Of a stretch of 64,000 nucleotides of DNA, positions 34,650-45,438 are shown in pieces. Under the pieces are notes generated by a model, which did no database searches, was not told the origin of the DNA, and saw only the letters and a program-made list of their open reading frames with translations. Source of the stretch: Cranoglanis bouderius (lineage: Eukaryota > Chordata > Actinopteri > Siluriformes > Cranoglanididae); contig CM042547.1 in NCBI GenBank assembly GCA_023630585.1, positions 3,328,950 to 3,392,949 on the forward strand. The letters are read 5' to 3'. Position 1 is the first letter of the stretch. Every line of letters begins with the position of its first letter. Both the position numbers and the translations under genes were made by a program.

Positions 34650-34835
34650 TGGTGACTGGTGGCGCAGTGGTTAAGACACTGGATTACTGATCGGAAGGTT
34701 ATGAGTTTAAATCCCAGCACCGCCAAGCTGCCACTGCTGGGCCCTTGAGCAAGGCCCTTAACCTTCAGATGTATAAATTAAATAAGTGTAAGTCGCTCTG
34801 TATAAGGGTGTCTGCCAAAATGCCGTAAATGACTG
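34650..34835 (+). mobile_element. tRNA-derived SINE
   Basis: A-box-like tggcgcagtgg, B-box-like ggttatgagtttaaatcc, then a body with gggcccttgagcaaggccc and the common fish tail taagtcgctctgtataaggg ... gccgtaaatg. Pol III-type retroposon, too diverged to be a tRNA gene. Confidence 0.8.
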
Positions 34836-35057
34836 AAAGGATAAGAATGACTAATTGGATTTTATTTTCTACTAAGCTGAAGTCAACACAGCATTATTAT
34901 TTGCGGATGACTTTAATCAGATCTGGTATCTCTCTATCCAGTACTAGTGGTTGCTGATGCAATGAATCCAGGACAGTAACACACCCTGGATGGGAAAGCT
35001 AACCTAACCAGCTAGTGTTTAATCAACAACAAAAATATTATTATAGCTAGTTACTTT

Positions 35058-35395
35058 AGTCTTAGCGAACTATCCATTCATCCATCCATTTTCTGTACCG
35101 CTTATCCTACACAGGATCATGGGGGGAGCCTGGAGCCTATCCCAGGGAACTCTGGGCACAAGGACAGGGTGGCAACCCACAATCATGCACACATTCACAC
35201 AATGTGGAAATACCAATCAGCCTACAATGCGTGTCTTTGGACTGGGGGGAGGAAACCGGAGTAACCAGAGGAAACCCCCGGAGCAAGGGGAGAACAAGCA
35301 AGCTCTGCGCACACAGGATGGAGGCAGGATTCAAACCCCCAACCCCAGAGGTGTGAGGCAAATGTGCTAACCACTAAGCCACCGTGCTACTAATT
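35058..35395 (-). mobile_element. tRNA-derived SINE, long-body type (reverse)
   Basis: The minus strand begins with a tRNA-like head (gcacggtggcttagtggtta; B-box ggtttgaatcctgcctcc) and ends in a tccatccatccatt-type repeat at 35060. Same type as 63541-63835. Confidence 0.75.
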
Positions 35396-35435
35396 ATTGA
35401 AAAATCACTCCAAATATAGTAATATCAGGCGGAGC

Positions 35436-36366
35436 AAGTAACCTTACAGTTCAGGTTACTGTCTGTATGGTGTTTCCGTGTGGGTTTCCTCCAGGTTGTC
35501 CTGTTTCCTCCTAACTCCCAAAAACATGACAGTAGGCGGATTGCTAAATTGCCCCTATACCGTATGTGAATGTGTGTGTACGGAGCACCGTACATGACAT
35601 GCATGTAAAAAAAACAAACAAAAAAACAATATAGAATTCGTTCCAACGACTTATTAATACATGTTTTATTAATTCGTTCCCTCATTTTAGGTAAATCCAT
35701 TTCATGCCTACATCGCATATTGAAAGCCAGGGGGCTTTACCGGCGACGATATGGTGACTTGGGGGCTGGTATTGACTTCATTGTTGATCAGCTGCAAGGC
35801 CCTGGAAAAGATCATGGATATCGGTGGATGTATACAAAGTGTTTGCAACAAGGTATTCGTATCAGGAAAGAAGAAGTAAGGATCATTCTCTCTATGCCTG
35901 ACCCCGTTAACTCCCAGGCTCGCCAGAGCCGACGCTTGGGCCCCCGAGTCACCATCTCGTCTCCGGTAAAGACCCCTGGCTCGCAATATGCGATGTAGGT
36001 GTCTCTCACTTAAAAAGAATCCATACAATGCAAGGCTTTTGAGAAAGTCTCTATAACTCATTCCCAATTCAAAATAAAACTCAATGAAATTGTCTCTGTC
36101 TGTAACAGCAGCTATAGATGTCTTTTATCACTACACGGTAAAAGGATGATGGATTTATGAAACTGCGGGCACGAATTGGTAAAACGTGGCCATTATTTAC
36201 CTAAAACGAGGGAACTAATGTATGTGTGTGTGCACGGTGCCCTTAGATTAACACTGGTGTCCCATCCAGGGTGTATTCCTGCCCTCCGCTCCATGTTCCC
36301 AGGACAGACTCTGGATCCTCCGTGACTCTGACTCTAGGATAAGTGCTTACTGAAAGTGAGTGAGTG
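35436..36366 (+). mobile_element. SINE split into two halves by a 0.64-kb insertion
   Basis: The left half (35436-35580: cagttcaggttactgtctgt through aattgcccctataccg) and the right half (36221-36366: gtgtgtgcacggtgccctta through cataagtgctt-type end) are consecutive parts of one SINE body. The middle is the palindromic element listed separately. Confidence 0.65.
35582..36220. mobile_element. Palindromic element carrying integrase-type gene fragments
   Basis: Outer arms share ttccctc(a/g)ttttaggtaaat (35676-35696 and inverted 36194-36213). Inner arms share cctacatcgcatattg and ctttaccgg(c/a)gacga at 35707-35765 and inverted at 35941-35999. Plus-strand reading gives LKARGLYRRR and HGYRWMYTKCLQQGIRIRKE. 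The minus strand at 36067 gives MSYRDFLKSLALYGFFLSER and then RARGLYRRR. These look like the helix-turn-helix and start of the integrase-like core in a DDE family common in fish and cnidarians. Catalytic residues are absent, so it is non-autonomous. Confidence 0.6.
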
Positions 36367-36479
36367 AGTAGAGTAGAGTAATATCAGACAAACACCAGCC
36401 TCTCTTGTGAAAGCCAGCAGAGTTTGTATTGACCAGTTCAAAACAAGCTGACGTGCGTGTGACTGTATCTGTGAATATA

Positions 36480-37037
36480 CAGTACTGTGCAAAAGTTTTA
36501 GGCACAACATGCGAAGAAATGCTGTAGAGCAAAGATGCCTTCAAAATAATGAAATTGAATTTAAAAAAAAAAAAATACTGTAAAGAGCAGTAAACAGTAG
36601 TAAATGAAACAAAGTCAATGTTTGGTGTGACAAAAAAAGTAAAAATAAAAATAAAAATAGTAGTCTCCGGTACAATGTGTGCAGTTTTATAAGGAAATGA
36701 GCTGGTAAGTTTTATTGAGCATCTTGCAGAACCAGACACAGTTCTTCTGGAGACTTTGACTTTCTCACTCGCTTCTTATTTTTGCAGCAAAACCCAGCAG
36801 CCTTCATTGTGTTTACTGTCTAAAAAGTGTCTCTTACGTAATATGCTGCTTTCTTTAATGACGTACAAACATTTTTCTGTAACATTTAATTTTGTGCTAG
36901 AAAACTAATGTTTGGGAATCTAAAATGTTTTTTTTTGCACTGACTTGATAATGTAGAATTTTTTATAAAATAAAAAATCTATAACAAAGTTCGTACTAAA
37001 AATAAATAGGGTGCCTAAAACTTTTGCACAGAACTGT
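36480..37037. mobile_element. MITE, tgtgcaaaagttttaggcac family, copy 2
   Basis: TIRs cagtactgtgcaaaagtttt and aaaacttttgcacagaactg. Opposite orientation to the copy at 24990 and about 100 bp longer. Confidence 0.8.
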
Positions 37038-37824
37038 GTACAGGCATCAACGCAGCCAAGGTAGTAAGATCAGATTAAGAGCGTTTTATAAAATATATGT
37101 AATGTTCAATTCGTATTTAGGTCTGTTTTAATAAATACTAAATACCGTAAAATCACAGATAATGATTAAACACATAAAAGTTAAAGTTAATAAGTGCCTT
37201 TAGATTATTAAATTATGTCATTGTGTGTCATTTTACTAACGTAAACTAACATAGTGTCATTTTACTAACATAAAACTGTTTCTTTAAAAAACAAATCTCA
37301 AATTTAAATTCAAATGTTTCCCCTGTGAATTTAAAAGACCCATGTATTCATCTGTTATGCCGTATCTGATGCTTTACAATTGTAACTCAATTGTGGATAA
37401 ATGGGGCTGCGGGATCACAAAATGCTTTCATTACAGCAAAAATGCTCACTAACCGAGCTGCGCTACACTCATAAAGTGATGCCGTTGTGCTTCTCCCAAA
37501 CCAGACCTGGTGTGTGTGGTGCACATCTTGTCACGAACTACCGTAGTGCCATAAAACAACCAGCTGTGTAGGATTACGTGCCGTTTCCTTCCTGTGTCCT
37601 CAATATCTATGCGTGCTTAGCTTAGAATGTTCATGTCTGTGTTGGCATTTTTAGACTGAGGAAACAGTGACGGGTTAAAAATGTACTTCCTGTTCCAGGG
37701 AACAAGAAAGGCAGAAATAGGAAAAAGAAAGAAAAACAGCTAAGATTAGTGTGCACTTGCATACTGCATGAAGCTGAGTTTGTGGGCTAAGTGAATCATG
37801 CTTCTGTTAGCCACAACGCTGCAG

Positions 37825-37866
<42 letters not shown>

Positions 37867-37962
37867 ATCTGTCTGTATGACTGAGGATCTGTTTCCTATT
37901 CCAAAGCACATGCTGTTCTTTGTGCTTTCTAGCATCATCCCATTCACAGCTCCTGCAAAACA

Positions 37963-38015
<53 letters not shown>
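37825..38015. repeat. Facing (TG)n and (CA)n microsatellites
   Basis: A TG tract (37826-37860) and a CA tract (37962-38014) face each other across about 100 bp of unique sequence, so they can pair as an imperfect inverted repeat. Confidence 0.85.
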
Positions 38016-38016
<1 letters not shown>

Positions 38017-38364
38017 GATAGTCACAAAATAACTGGTGATAAAATCTGGTGATAAAAAATAAAAAGACTCATATTCATCTCAGTCCTGATACCGTTTGTC
38101 ATTATATTTCCTCCTTTCAAGTACAAGTACTGCTTACAGATTTTTTAAAGTCGAGAGTCCATGTTGTTTTCTCGCTTACATAGCCTCTTCCACATGAGAC
38201 CGTAAATATCAATCCTTGATTGAACTGACTCTGTAAAAACAGAAATATTGCACTGCAACTTTATCTATTCCCATTCTCGACTTGAACTGTTATTTATCTG
38301 CAACTAGGTACTATAACGCTCTACTTGCTTTACACCGCTAGTAACCCTGACTAAACCTGAACAC

Positions 38365-39011
38365 TGGGTGCGTCTCAATTGGCTCCCTAGGTGGTAAAAT
38401 CAGTGTATCATGTACACGAGTTGGGACACTGGTAAGAACCCTGGCTCACTACACATTGGGACACTGATGACTCAATTTCCGGCGACATGAGTATGTCCTC
38501 ACGTTGTAAAACGTCACCACTGGCATTTATCAACAACAGGAAGCACCGATATCTTTCTGACATTACATGTCGTATACTGTTAGCTTAATCACATGCGTTT
38601 CTGTCATGGTACTTCAAGCAGGATCGCAGGCTAGCTAGTGGATTTTTAAAAAAAATCATTAAACACTTAAAAGTTATTAGACACAAACAAACCGTATATA
38701 GAGCATCAAATAAAGTTAGAAAATCGCTACCGTAAGTAATCATATGAGAGCCACAGCGACGATAACAAGCTGCTTACATTTGTAGACGAAGTTACCTGAG
38801 GCTTCAGAAAACATGACGTCATTTCCAGTAAGGGAACATAGTGAGCATCGACGCTCCCTGGTTTTTGCGGTGCATTGTGGGATTTTTCAGGGAGCGAACT
38901 TTCCAGTGCACTGGAAGGATTTCCCGATTGAGACGGCCCTTAAAATGGCCGACTCCCTGATCAGTGCCCTGACTACTAGGGACAACTAGGGAGCTGATTG
39001 AGACGCGCCCA
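38365..39011. mobile_element. MITE with gcgtctcaat termini
   Basis: Left tgggtgcgtctcaattggct(ccctag) and right (ctaggg)agctgattgagacgcgccca form 26-bp TIRs. The interior has gcattgtgggat and tgacgtcatttcc but no ORF. Confidence 0.78.
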
Positions 39012-39479
39012 CAGTCTTTTATCCAACACAGTCTCACAGAAAAAAACCAAAACATTCTCATGCAACTTATTTGCAGCACCTTCTATATGTTAAATATCAG
39101 TGCTGTGGCTCAAGCATAACGTTGCATAACTTATTAAACTTTCATGCTGTATGAGACCTTCTACGCCAATGCATTTTAACCAAGCTAACCTCTCCTCTAG
39201 CACTATTCCCTTTGAGTAAGATTTTACCTCTCTTTTTTTTTTTTTTTTTTTTTTTAACATATTGAGCGTTCCCCAATTTATGTCTAAAGCTTGTGCTTTT
39301 CACAACATATTATGTTGATTATGATTAGGGCTTATAAAACTTCTCCTCTTCTCTTCACACACAGTCAGGCTTGCAGGTCACGTGGTAATGTGGCACCGTA
39401 ACACGGGTATTTCTGTATAGGTAGTTTGGTCAGGGGCATGGCTTTAGCACAGAATCTGGACACTATTGGACTGTCAGTG

Positions 39480-39600
39480 CCAGGGCTGGTTTAATGCTGC
39501 ATTCGAATAAACTCTGACCTCAGACTGGGACAATTGGGACACTCCCCTCAACCCCGAGTTCATCAAGTGGCGTCAAATCAACATGGCTGCACGCAGCGTC
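39480..39600. mobile_element. Partial MITE end
   Basis: gctgcattcgaataaactct and ctcagactgggacaattggg resemble one end of a fish MITE. The other end was not found. Confidence 0.3.
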
Positions 39601-39864
39601 AGCAGTAAACAAAGTAGCACTTCTTAACTTTAAATGAGTTACACTGTATATATACAAGCAAAATACTTTAGTTCAATCAACATACAGACATATTCGCTTG
39701 TTAAATCTTTCTAAAACACTGACTATATACAGTTCACTGTTCTGAGGACGAAAATATACAACAATCATCACAATTGCTAACAAAAGACGGACATGGAGGC
39801 ATATATGGGTTTTTTTTCCCCCCAAGATTGTCCTTTCCTCCAACAAACCCTCCGCCATCCCCCC

Positions 39865-39865
<1 letters not shown>

Positions 39866-39908
<43 letters not shown>
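39866..39908. repeat. (CA)n microsatellite
   Basis: About 21 CA units. Confidence 0.9.
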
Positions 39909-39909
<1 letters not shown>

Positions 39910-39984
39910 CAAAACACACTTTAGTATGACTGTTTATTGCTCTTTATAGTAGATTTTTATATAGAAAACATTGGATTCAACTAT

Positions 39985-40052
39985 TTCTATTGGTGTCTTT
40001 GCTTTGCACCATTTCTTTATATGTGCCTGAGATTTTGCACAGTACTCTATGT
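39985..40052. mobile_element. Fragment of the tgtgcaaaagttttaggcac MITE
   Basis: tgtgcctgagattttgcaca and the preceding ttgcaccatttctttatatg match the right end of the 24990 copy. Confidence 0.6.
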
Positions 40053-40247
40053 GGGTGCTGCGTGTGTTTGTGTGTTTGCGTCTATCTGTATCGTAAGATG
40101 ATAATGATAAGTGTCTTCATCTCCAGTCATTAATCTGAATTAGCTATTACTCCCTCAACAGGCACATATCTATAATGTAGTAATGACCTAAATAATCTAA
40201 TGACAGCTCTCTTTCTTTCTGTATTATCAGTATGATGGAATTAAATT

Positions 40248-40248
<1 letters not shown>

Positions 40249-40322
<74 letters not shown>
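40249..40322. repeat. (CA)n microsatellite
   Basis: About 37 uninterrupted CA units, the longest in the window. Confidence 0.95.
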
Positions 40323-40325
<3 letters not shown>

Positions 40326-40653
40326 GTGTAACTTGAGCTTGTAATTCAATTCCAAACTTGAACAAATACTCTCTCTGTTGTTCTGTCTTGCCAAAGCAGT
40401 AACATGTTAATTGCATTCAGGTTGATCCACTTGTTTGAGGAGACTTGATTACAGATGTTTAAGCATATTTCACTTATTTTTCACATATTACAACACCATC
40501 AGAGAGACAGGATGCTCAGTGATGGAGGAATATAGTGATGTTGAGAAACAAAGTGACAAAGATGTTGATGGCATGAGGGAGAGGAATAAGTAAGTTGAAA
40601 TCTGAAAGTAGAAAAGTATGAATTAAGAATCAGCAGAATGAAAGGAAGGAGAA

Positions 40654-40657
<4 letters not shown>

Positions 40658-40695
<38 letters not shown>
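40658..40695. repeat. (GA)n microsatellite
   Basis: Uninterrupted GA units about 190 bp before the CRACD start exon. Confidence 0.9.
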
Positions 40696-40698
<3 letters not shown>

Positions 40699-40881
40699 AG
40701 ACACAGGTGAGCCATCAGCATCATGGTCTCTCTGAGCAACCGAGAGCTCACATTTCCTCTAATCTTCTTCACCTCCTACCTTACACTCCCAAATCCAAAC
40801 CCCTCCACTAATATTCACACAAGATCCAGTGGAAATCTCCCATGTGTTTATGTTTCTCCCCACTCTCTACCCTTGATACAG

Positions 40882-40914
40882 GTAAAAAAAAAAAAAAAAA
40901 AGCTCTCCGTAACC
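40882..40914 (+). other. CRACD: CRACD 5' UTR part of start exon
   Basis: The acceptor tract tttctccccactctctaccc then TTGATACAG places the exon start at 40882. The 33-nt leader is an A run followed by gctctccgtaacc. Confidence 0.5.
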
Positions 40915-40981
40915 ATGGTGATGGACAGTAAGGAGGCTAAGCATGACGTGCGTGTAGAAGTAACCCTATCTGAAGGCCCAG
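40915..40981 (+). CDS. CRACD: CRACD coding exon 1 (start codon)
   Basis: Residues 1-22, MVMDSKEAKHDVRVEV then TLSEGP. Strong Kozak context aaccATGG. Donor CCAG|GTAAAC leaves phase 1, which the next coding exon completes as an Asp codon (G|AC). The assignment rests on phase, position and Kozak context, not on a remembered homolog. Confidence 0.65.
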
Positions 40982-43900
40982 GTAAACAGAGCAGCCGTCT
41001 TAAAGAGACAGTACTCCAACAAATTATATCAGTGTAGTAAATGGAGCAGTTAAATGTGATAATTACCTTATTTAAGCGCTGTCTCTTTAAGAGGAGTGTG
41101 ATGCTGATGGGTTGTAAGTGATCATTAACGCTTACAAAAACCCATCCAGGACTTGTGTGCCGTGCTCTGTGCTCTAATCATGTGCCTCCGATTTATTCCA
41201 TTGCCGTGTATTGAGTGATGCTGTGAATCTTGTGATACTACATATCATTACCTTTCCATGATTTCAATTTAAATTGTCAATCTATTCCAGGTTTGGAAGT
41301 TGTCTTGAGTTGATAGAACACTGTGCTAAGCGAACAAGGCAGTTAGGAGCCATATTTAGCTGCATTGTAGTATATGGAGCGGTAAAAGGATGCTGAGGTT
41401 AGAGCTGCCAGGCAGGAGGCCGAGAGGAAGACCAAAGAGGAGGTTTATGGATGTAGTGAAGGAGGACATGAAGGTAGTCGGTCTGAGAGAAGAGGATGCA
41501 GGGGATAGGGCTAGATGGAGGCAGATGATTCGCTGTGGCGACCCCTGAAGGGAACAGCCGAAAGGAAAAGATAGTATATGGAGCTTTACCATATTGCGCT
41601 TGAGAATGGTATCAGAGATGAACTCTTGATTTAATAGGGACTTTATTTGTATCACGTTTGAGAACCAGGCAATTTTATTTTTAAATTACCCTTTCTACAC
41701 ACTCCTAACGACGTTAGTCAGGGTGTGTAGTGTATGAGGTAGTGTTAGACAGTGCTGTAGTAACTGAATGCAGAAATCCAACTTTCTGTGACACTAACAC
41801 AAGAATTTACAGGTTTACAGATTGGAATTTTATTTAATCGTTAAACTTTATTGGACGCTTAATAAACAACGTTAATCAATGTTTTAAGTGCCAAGTATTA
41901 GTGCTGTACTCTATGTCACATAATATGACATACAGGAGTTACAATGACATGTCGTGAAGGAGCTCTTCTTCCTTCATGGATGCTAACAACAGTACCTCCA
42001 GTTCAGTGTATGTGTTATTAAATGGAGCGCTCAACACTTGATATGTCTCTTTATGTGCTAACTATGTTTAAATGATGCCCAGCTGTTTACATTTTCAGCA
42101 TTGTCTGCTTGTCCGTTTTGGCAATTAAATGATATTTTGAGGTTTATTAACCCTTTTCCATTCCACCGGCAGAACGGAAATCGATGTATCAGACATTTTT
42201 AATCAGTAGAAACAAATGAATTATTTTATCGCAGCGAGTCTGTTATAATATTAATCAGGACACTGTTGGGTTTCTGTGTGTAGAGTATTGTGACTCTGTG
42301 TTTAGCTGCCTGTGAGCAATGGGAAACGGGAGGGGTGTGAGCCCCCTGCTGGACAAACATTTCACACCTCTCCACAATATGATTGGTACAGAGATAAAAC
42401 AGCGCAACTAAAACTTTTCTGATAGTAAAACATCGTATACAACTGCCACAACAAAATTATAACCTAGTAGGCTAGGTTACAAAAAAAAAAGAAATACTTA
42501 TGGAAAAACTGCAAATTCTTAAAGCCCTGAGTGTCTACTTTCATATGAGGCATTAACTACTACAACAGAAGGTGACATCACAAGTAAATTCAATGCTGAA
42601 GCCAGGCACCCCAAAACAGGCCAGTTCAGGTCATACACAGAATAGGGCAAACAAAATCCAATTCACAAATCCAAAGGTCAGGTCAAGGCGCAGGCAATAG
42701 CAGGCGCGTGGTAAATCAAGATACACCAAGACTAGGGCAAATCCAAACAGAGAAAACATGGAAACAAGGCAAAGGTCTTACACGAAAGTCATCAAGATTT
42801 CTTCATCCCAATTCGCCCACTATCCATCCTAAATAGTACCCGAGACTAGAATTAGTGTGTCCCAAATCGTTGAAATGAGTATCACAAAGGTACCCAGATG
42901 GTCTACTATTTCCAGTAGATTTTCGAAGTGTGGATTTGTGGACATTTTTTTCAGCTGATATTGCCCACAATTCCTTGCATGAGAGACACAGGGTTTTGTG
43001 ATGGTTTGCATTTTAGAGGGACGTAAATGAAATGTGGAAAAATAAATCAAGGGAATGGTCAATTAAATTATACAGTATAAATTATATAATGAGTAATGAA
43101 TAAAGAAAAGCAGAAATGCAACAAAGTGTTTGTTTACTGTGACAGTGTGCATAACTAGGCAACAACATTCTCTTCCATTACATGTTGTGTCCCAGTATTG
43201 GCATACTCTTTTGCTACACACTCAAAAGTATGTACTTTTTCTTCACAAAAAGAGTGCATCACTGTAGTGCATAGTATAAGTAGGTGAATTCGGACACAGC
43301 ACATGCGATTTATATACTGTGTTGCCATGAAATGGAAAAGATAAGTGAAGAAGTGTTCAAACTTCATGTCAGCGTGCCCTCTGGTGGCATGGTGGTACAA
43401 CTGTAAAGCCTTCAAACGAACAAACATGTATAAAGGTTTTTCGATATCGATCTGCCCATTTCTTTTAAAGAGAGCTTGCTTTCAGCTGTGTATGATTTCC
43501 CACTGCCATGTTGCCCACTGCAGCATGTTCGGTTTCTTACAAGTAACCACAGAGCCTAGGATTGGTATTGGGCCATGGGTTGTTTGTTATTACATGGAAG
43601 ACTCATGTTTGATGCTAAAAAGCTCCTAGTGCATTGCCCATAGTTTCCTTATAATGCAGGACATATAAAAATGAAACACAGAGGTGTTCAAAAATCAGAG
43701 GAACGCAGCTGGGCTTGATAAATTCAACTGCAATTCAGTGCTACCCTTCCTAATTTGTAAAATGTTCTTCATTATGATAAAAAAAAGTGGTAAGATTAGA
43801 TTTTGTCATTTTGATGGAATTCATTTAAATCAGTCAGCAAATAACTTTTATTGATATTTTAACATTCTTTATGTTTATGTTTTGACTGGGACCTGGAACC

Positions 43901-45383
43901 TAAAAGCGCTTTTTGTCTCCAGTATAGACTGAGAGCCATGTAACTTGTAATCAGTTGAGCTGTGTAATCAGTTGTAATCAGTTGAGCTGAGCTGAAGTAT
44001 AGCTGTAATGTGTTACTATAGCTGTAGGTTGATCGGTGCACTGTGGAGTTGTACAGTTGAGGTTTGGGTTAAGTAGGTTGGTTGGAGTATTAGTGCAGTG
44101 TGGTGTATTTAGGGATGTAAATGTACTGATGTGTTGATGTGTCAGTCTGAAAGTGGTGATATAAGTGTATCGATTTTGGAATGACAGAATACACTGATAT
44201 TGATATACTGTAAAACAATATTCAAATAAGTATGTATTAAGTACTATGGCTATACTTATTTTTTTGGCCGAAATAAAATCCCCAAGGTATTTTCGAACGT
44301 GTTTTCAAATGTGATGAGAATGAAAATTTCGACGTTTTGGTTTTATTGTATGTATGACACGGCTGTGCATTTAGTGTCATTTTAAAATTTATTTGAATCA
44401 TACCAACTTAATTAAATCATATTGAATCATGAAGAGATCTGAGAGTCAGGATGATTTAATCATTTTGAGGTCAGAGATTTACACCACTGGTGGTATTTAA
44501 TAGAGGTTTAATTTGTATGCTGCTTGTTAGTAAAGTTAGTAAAGTATTACTGTCTGCAATTTTTCCATTTCATTATTATACTGCAATATGTTGTGATGGC
44601 TATATTATAATATTAAATGGGAGGGCTAAGTACTCCATCTCATTCATTTTCATTACGCCTGCTATTATACAATGGGTTCCGAAAGTATTCAGGCCCCTTC
44701 AGTTTTTGCACCCTTTGTTGTATTATAGATTTTGATTTATTCTATACACAATAATCCATAATGCCAAAGCAAAAACATGTTGGTGTGACTGCAGTTCTCG
44801 TGCGATGGTCAGAAATCATTCATGGTTTCAGGAGGGACATTAGACAAGCGATTTGTAAAAGGATTATTATGAAAATGTAGTGTTACGTTTCTTATTGTTC
44901 ATGTCGTTTACCACGCTCCATGGTTCTGCTGTAGTATAAGACTGTTTTGATAAGATGGGGCACGGGTTCTTAAATAAAAGGGAAGTGAGGCTCATTGGGA
45001 AAAGGTTTGAATACCTCTGGCTTATATACTGTGTATGGCACATGCCTTCAGCTTGTGTTGTTATTCACAATAACAAGGCCCCCTTTTTCTCTTCCTTAAA
45101 TATTGTCAAGCTGATTATCATCATTGGTCTAGATACACTGTGGTCTGAGTGTAGATGTACTGTGGTGTTCAGTGGATTTGTCTCAGTGTAATTTCATGAT
45201 GGTGTAGAGTGGTGTGAGTAGCCTCTGGTTGTACTGTAGTATTGAGTTGAGTGGCACAAATGCACTGAGCGGCACCAAATGCCACTCTCCTAGCAGAATG
45301 CTGTCCGGTCCACTTCCACGCCTCAGTAACTGAACACGCCTGCAGCACTATATTGTGCAAGCGAGACAGGACAGAACCAGGGA

Positions 45384-45438
<55 letters not shown>

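Larger units (their letters stand above)
13729..40881 (+). other. CRACD: CRACD intron 1 (27 kb)
   Basis: Bounded by the donor at 13728 and the acceptor CTTGATACAG at 40881. It is filled with repeats listed separately. Stretches where I recognise neither gene nor clear repeat: 13.9-15.0, 15.6-16.1, 17.2-18.2, 19.8-20.5, 23.5-24.2, 25.8-26.7, 31.2-32.7, 33.9-34.6 and 37.1-37.7 kb. No CRACD-like exon is visible between its ends. Confidence 0.5.

Noticed and set aside
34650..34730. tRNA gene
   Set aside because: A and B boxes are present but the cloverleaf is not maintained, and a SINE body and tail follow.
36347..36739. 130-codon minus-strand ORF
   Set aside because: Lies largely across a MITE and its flank; low-complexity and unlike any protein I know.
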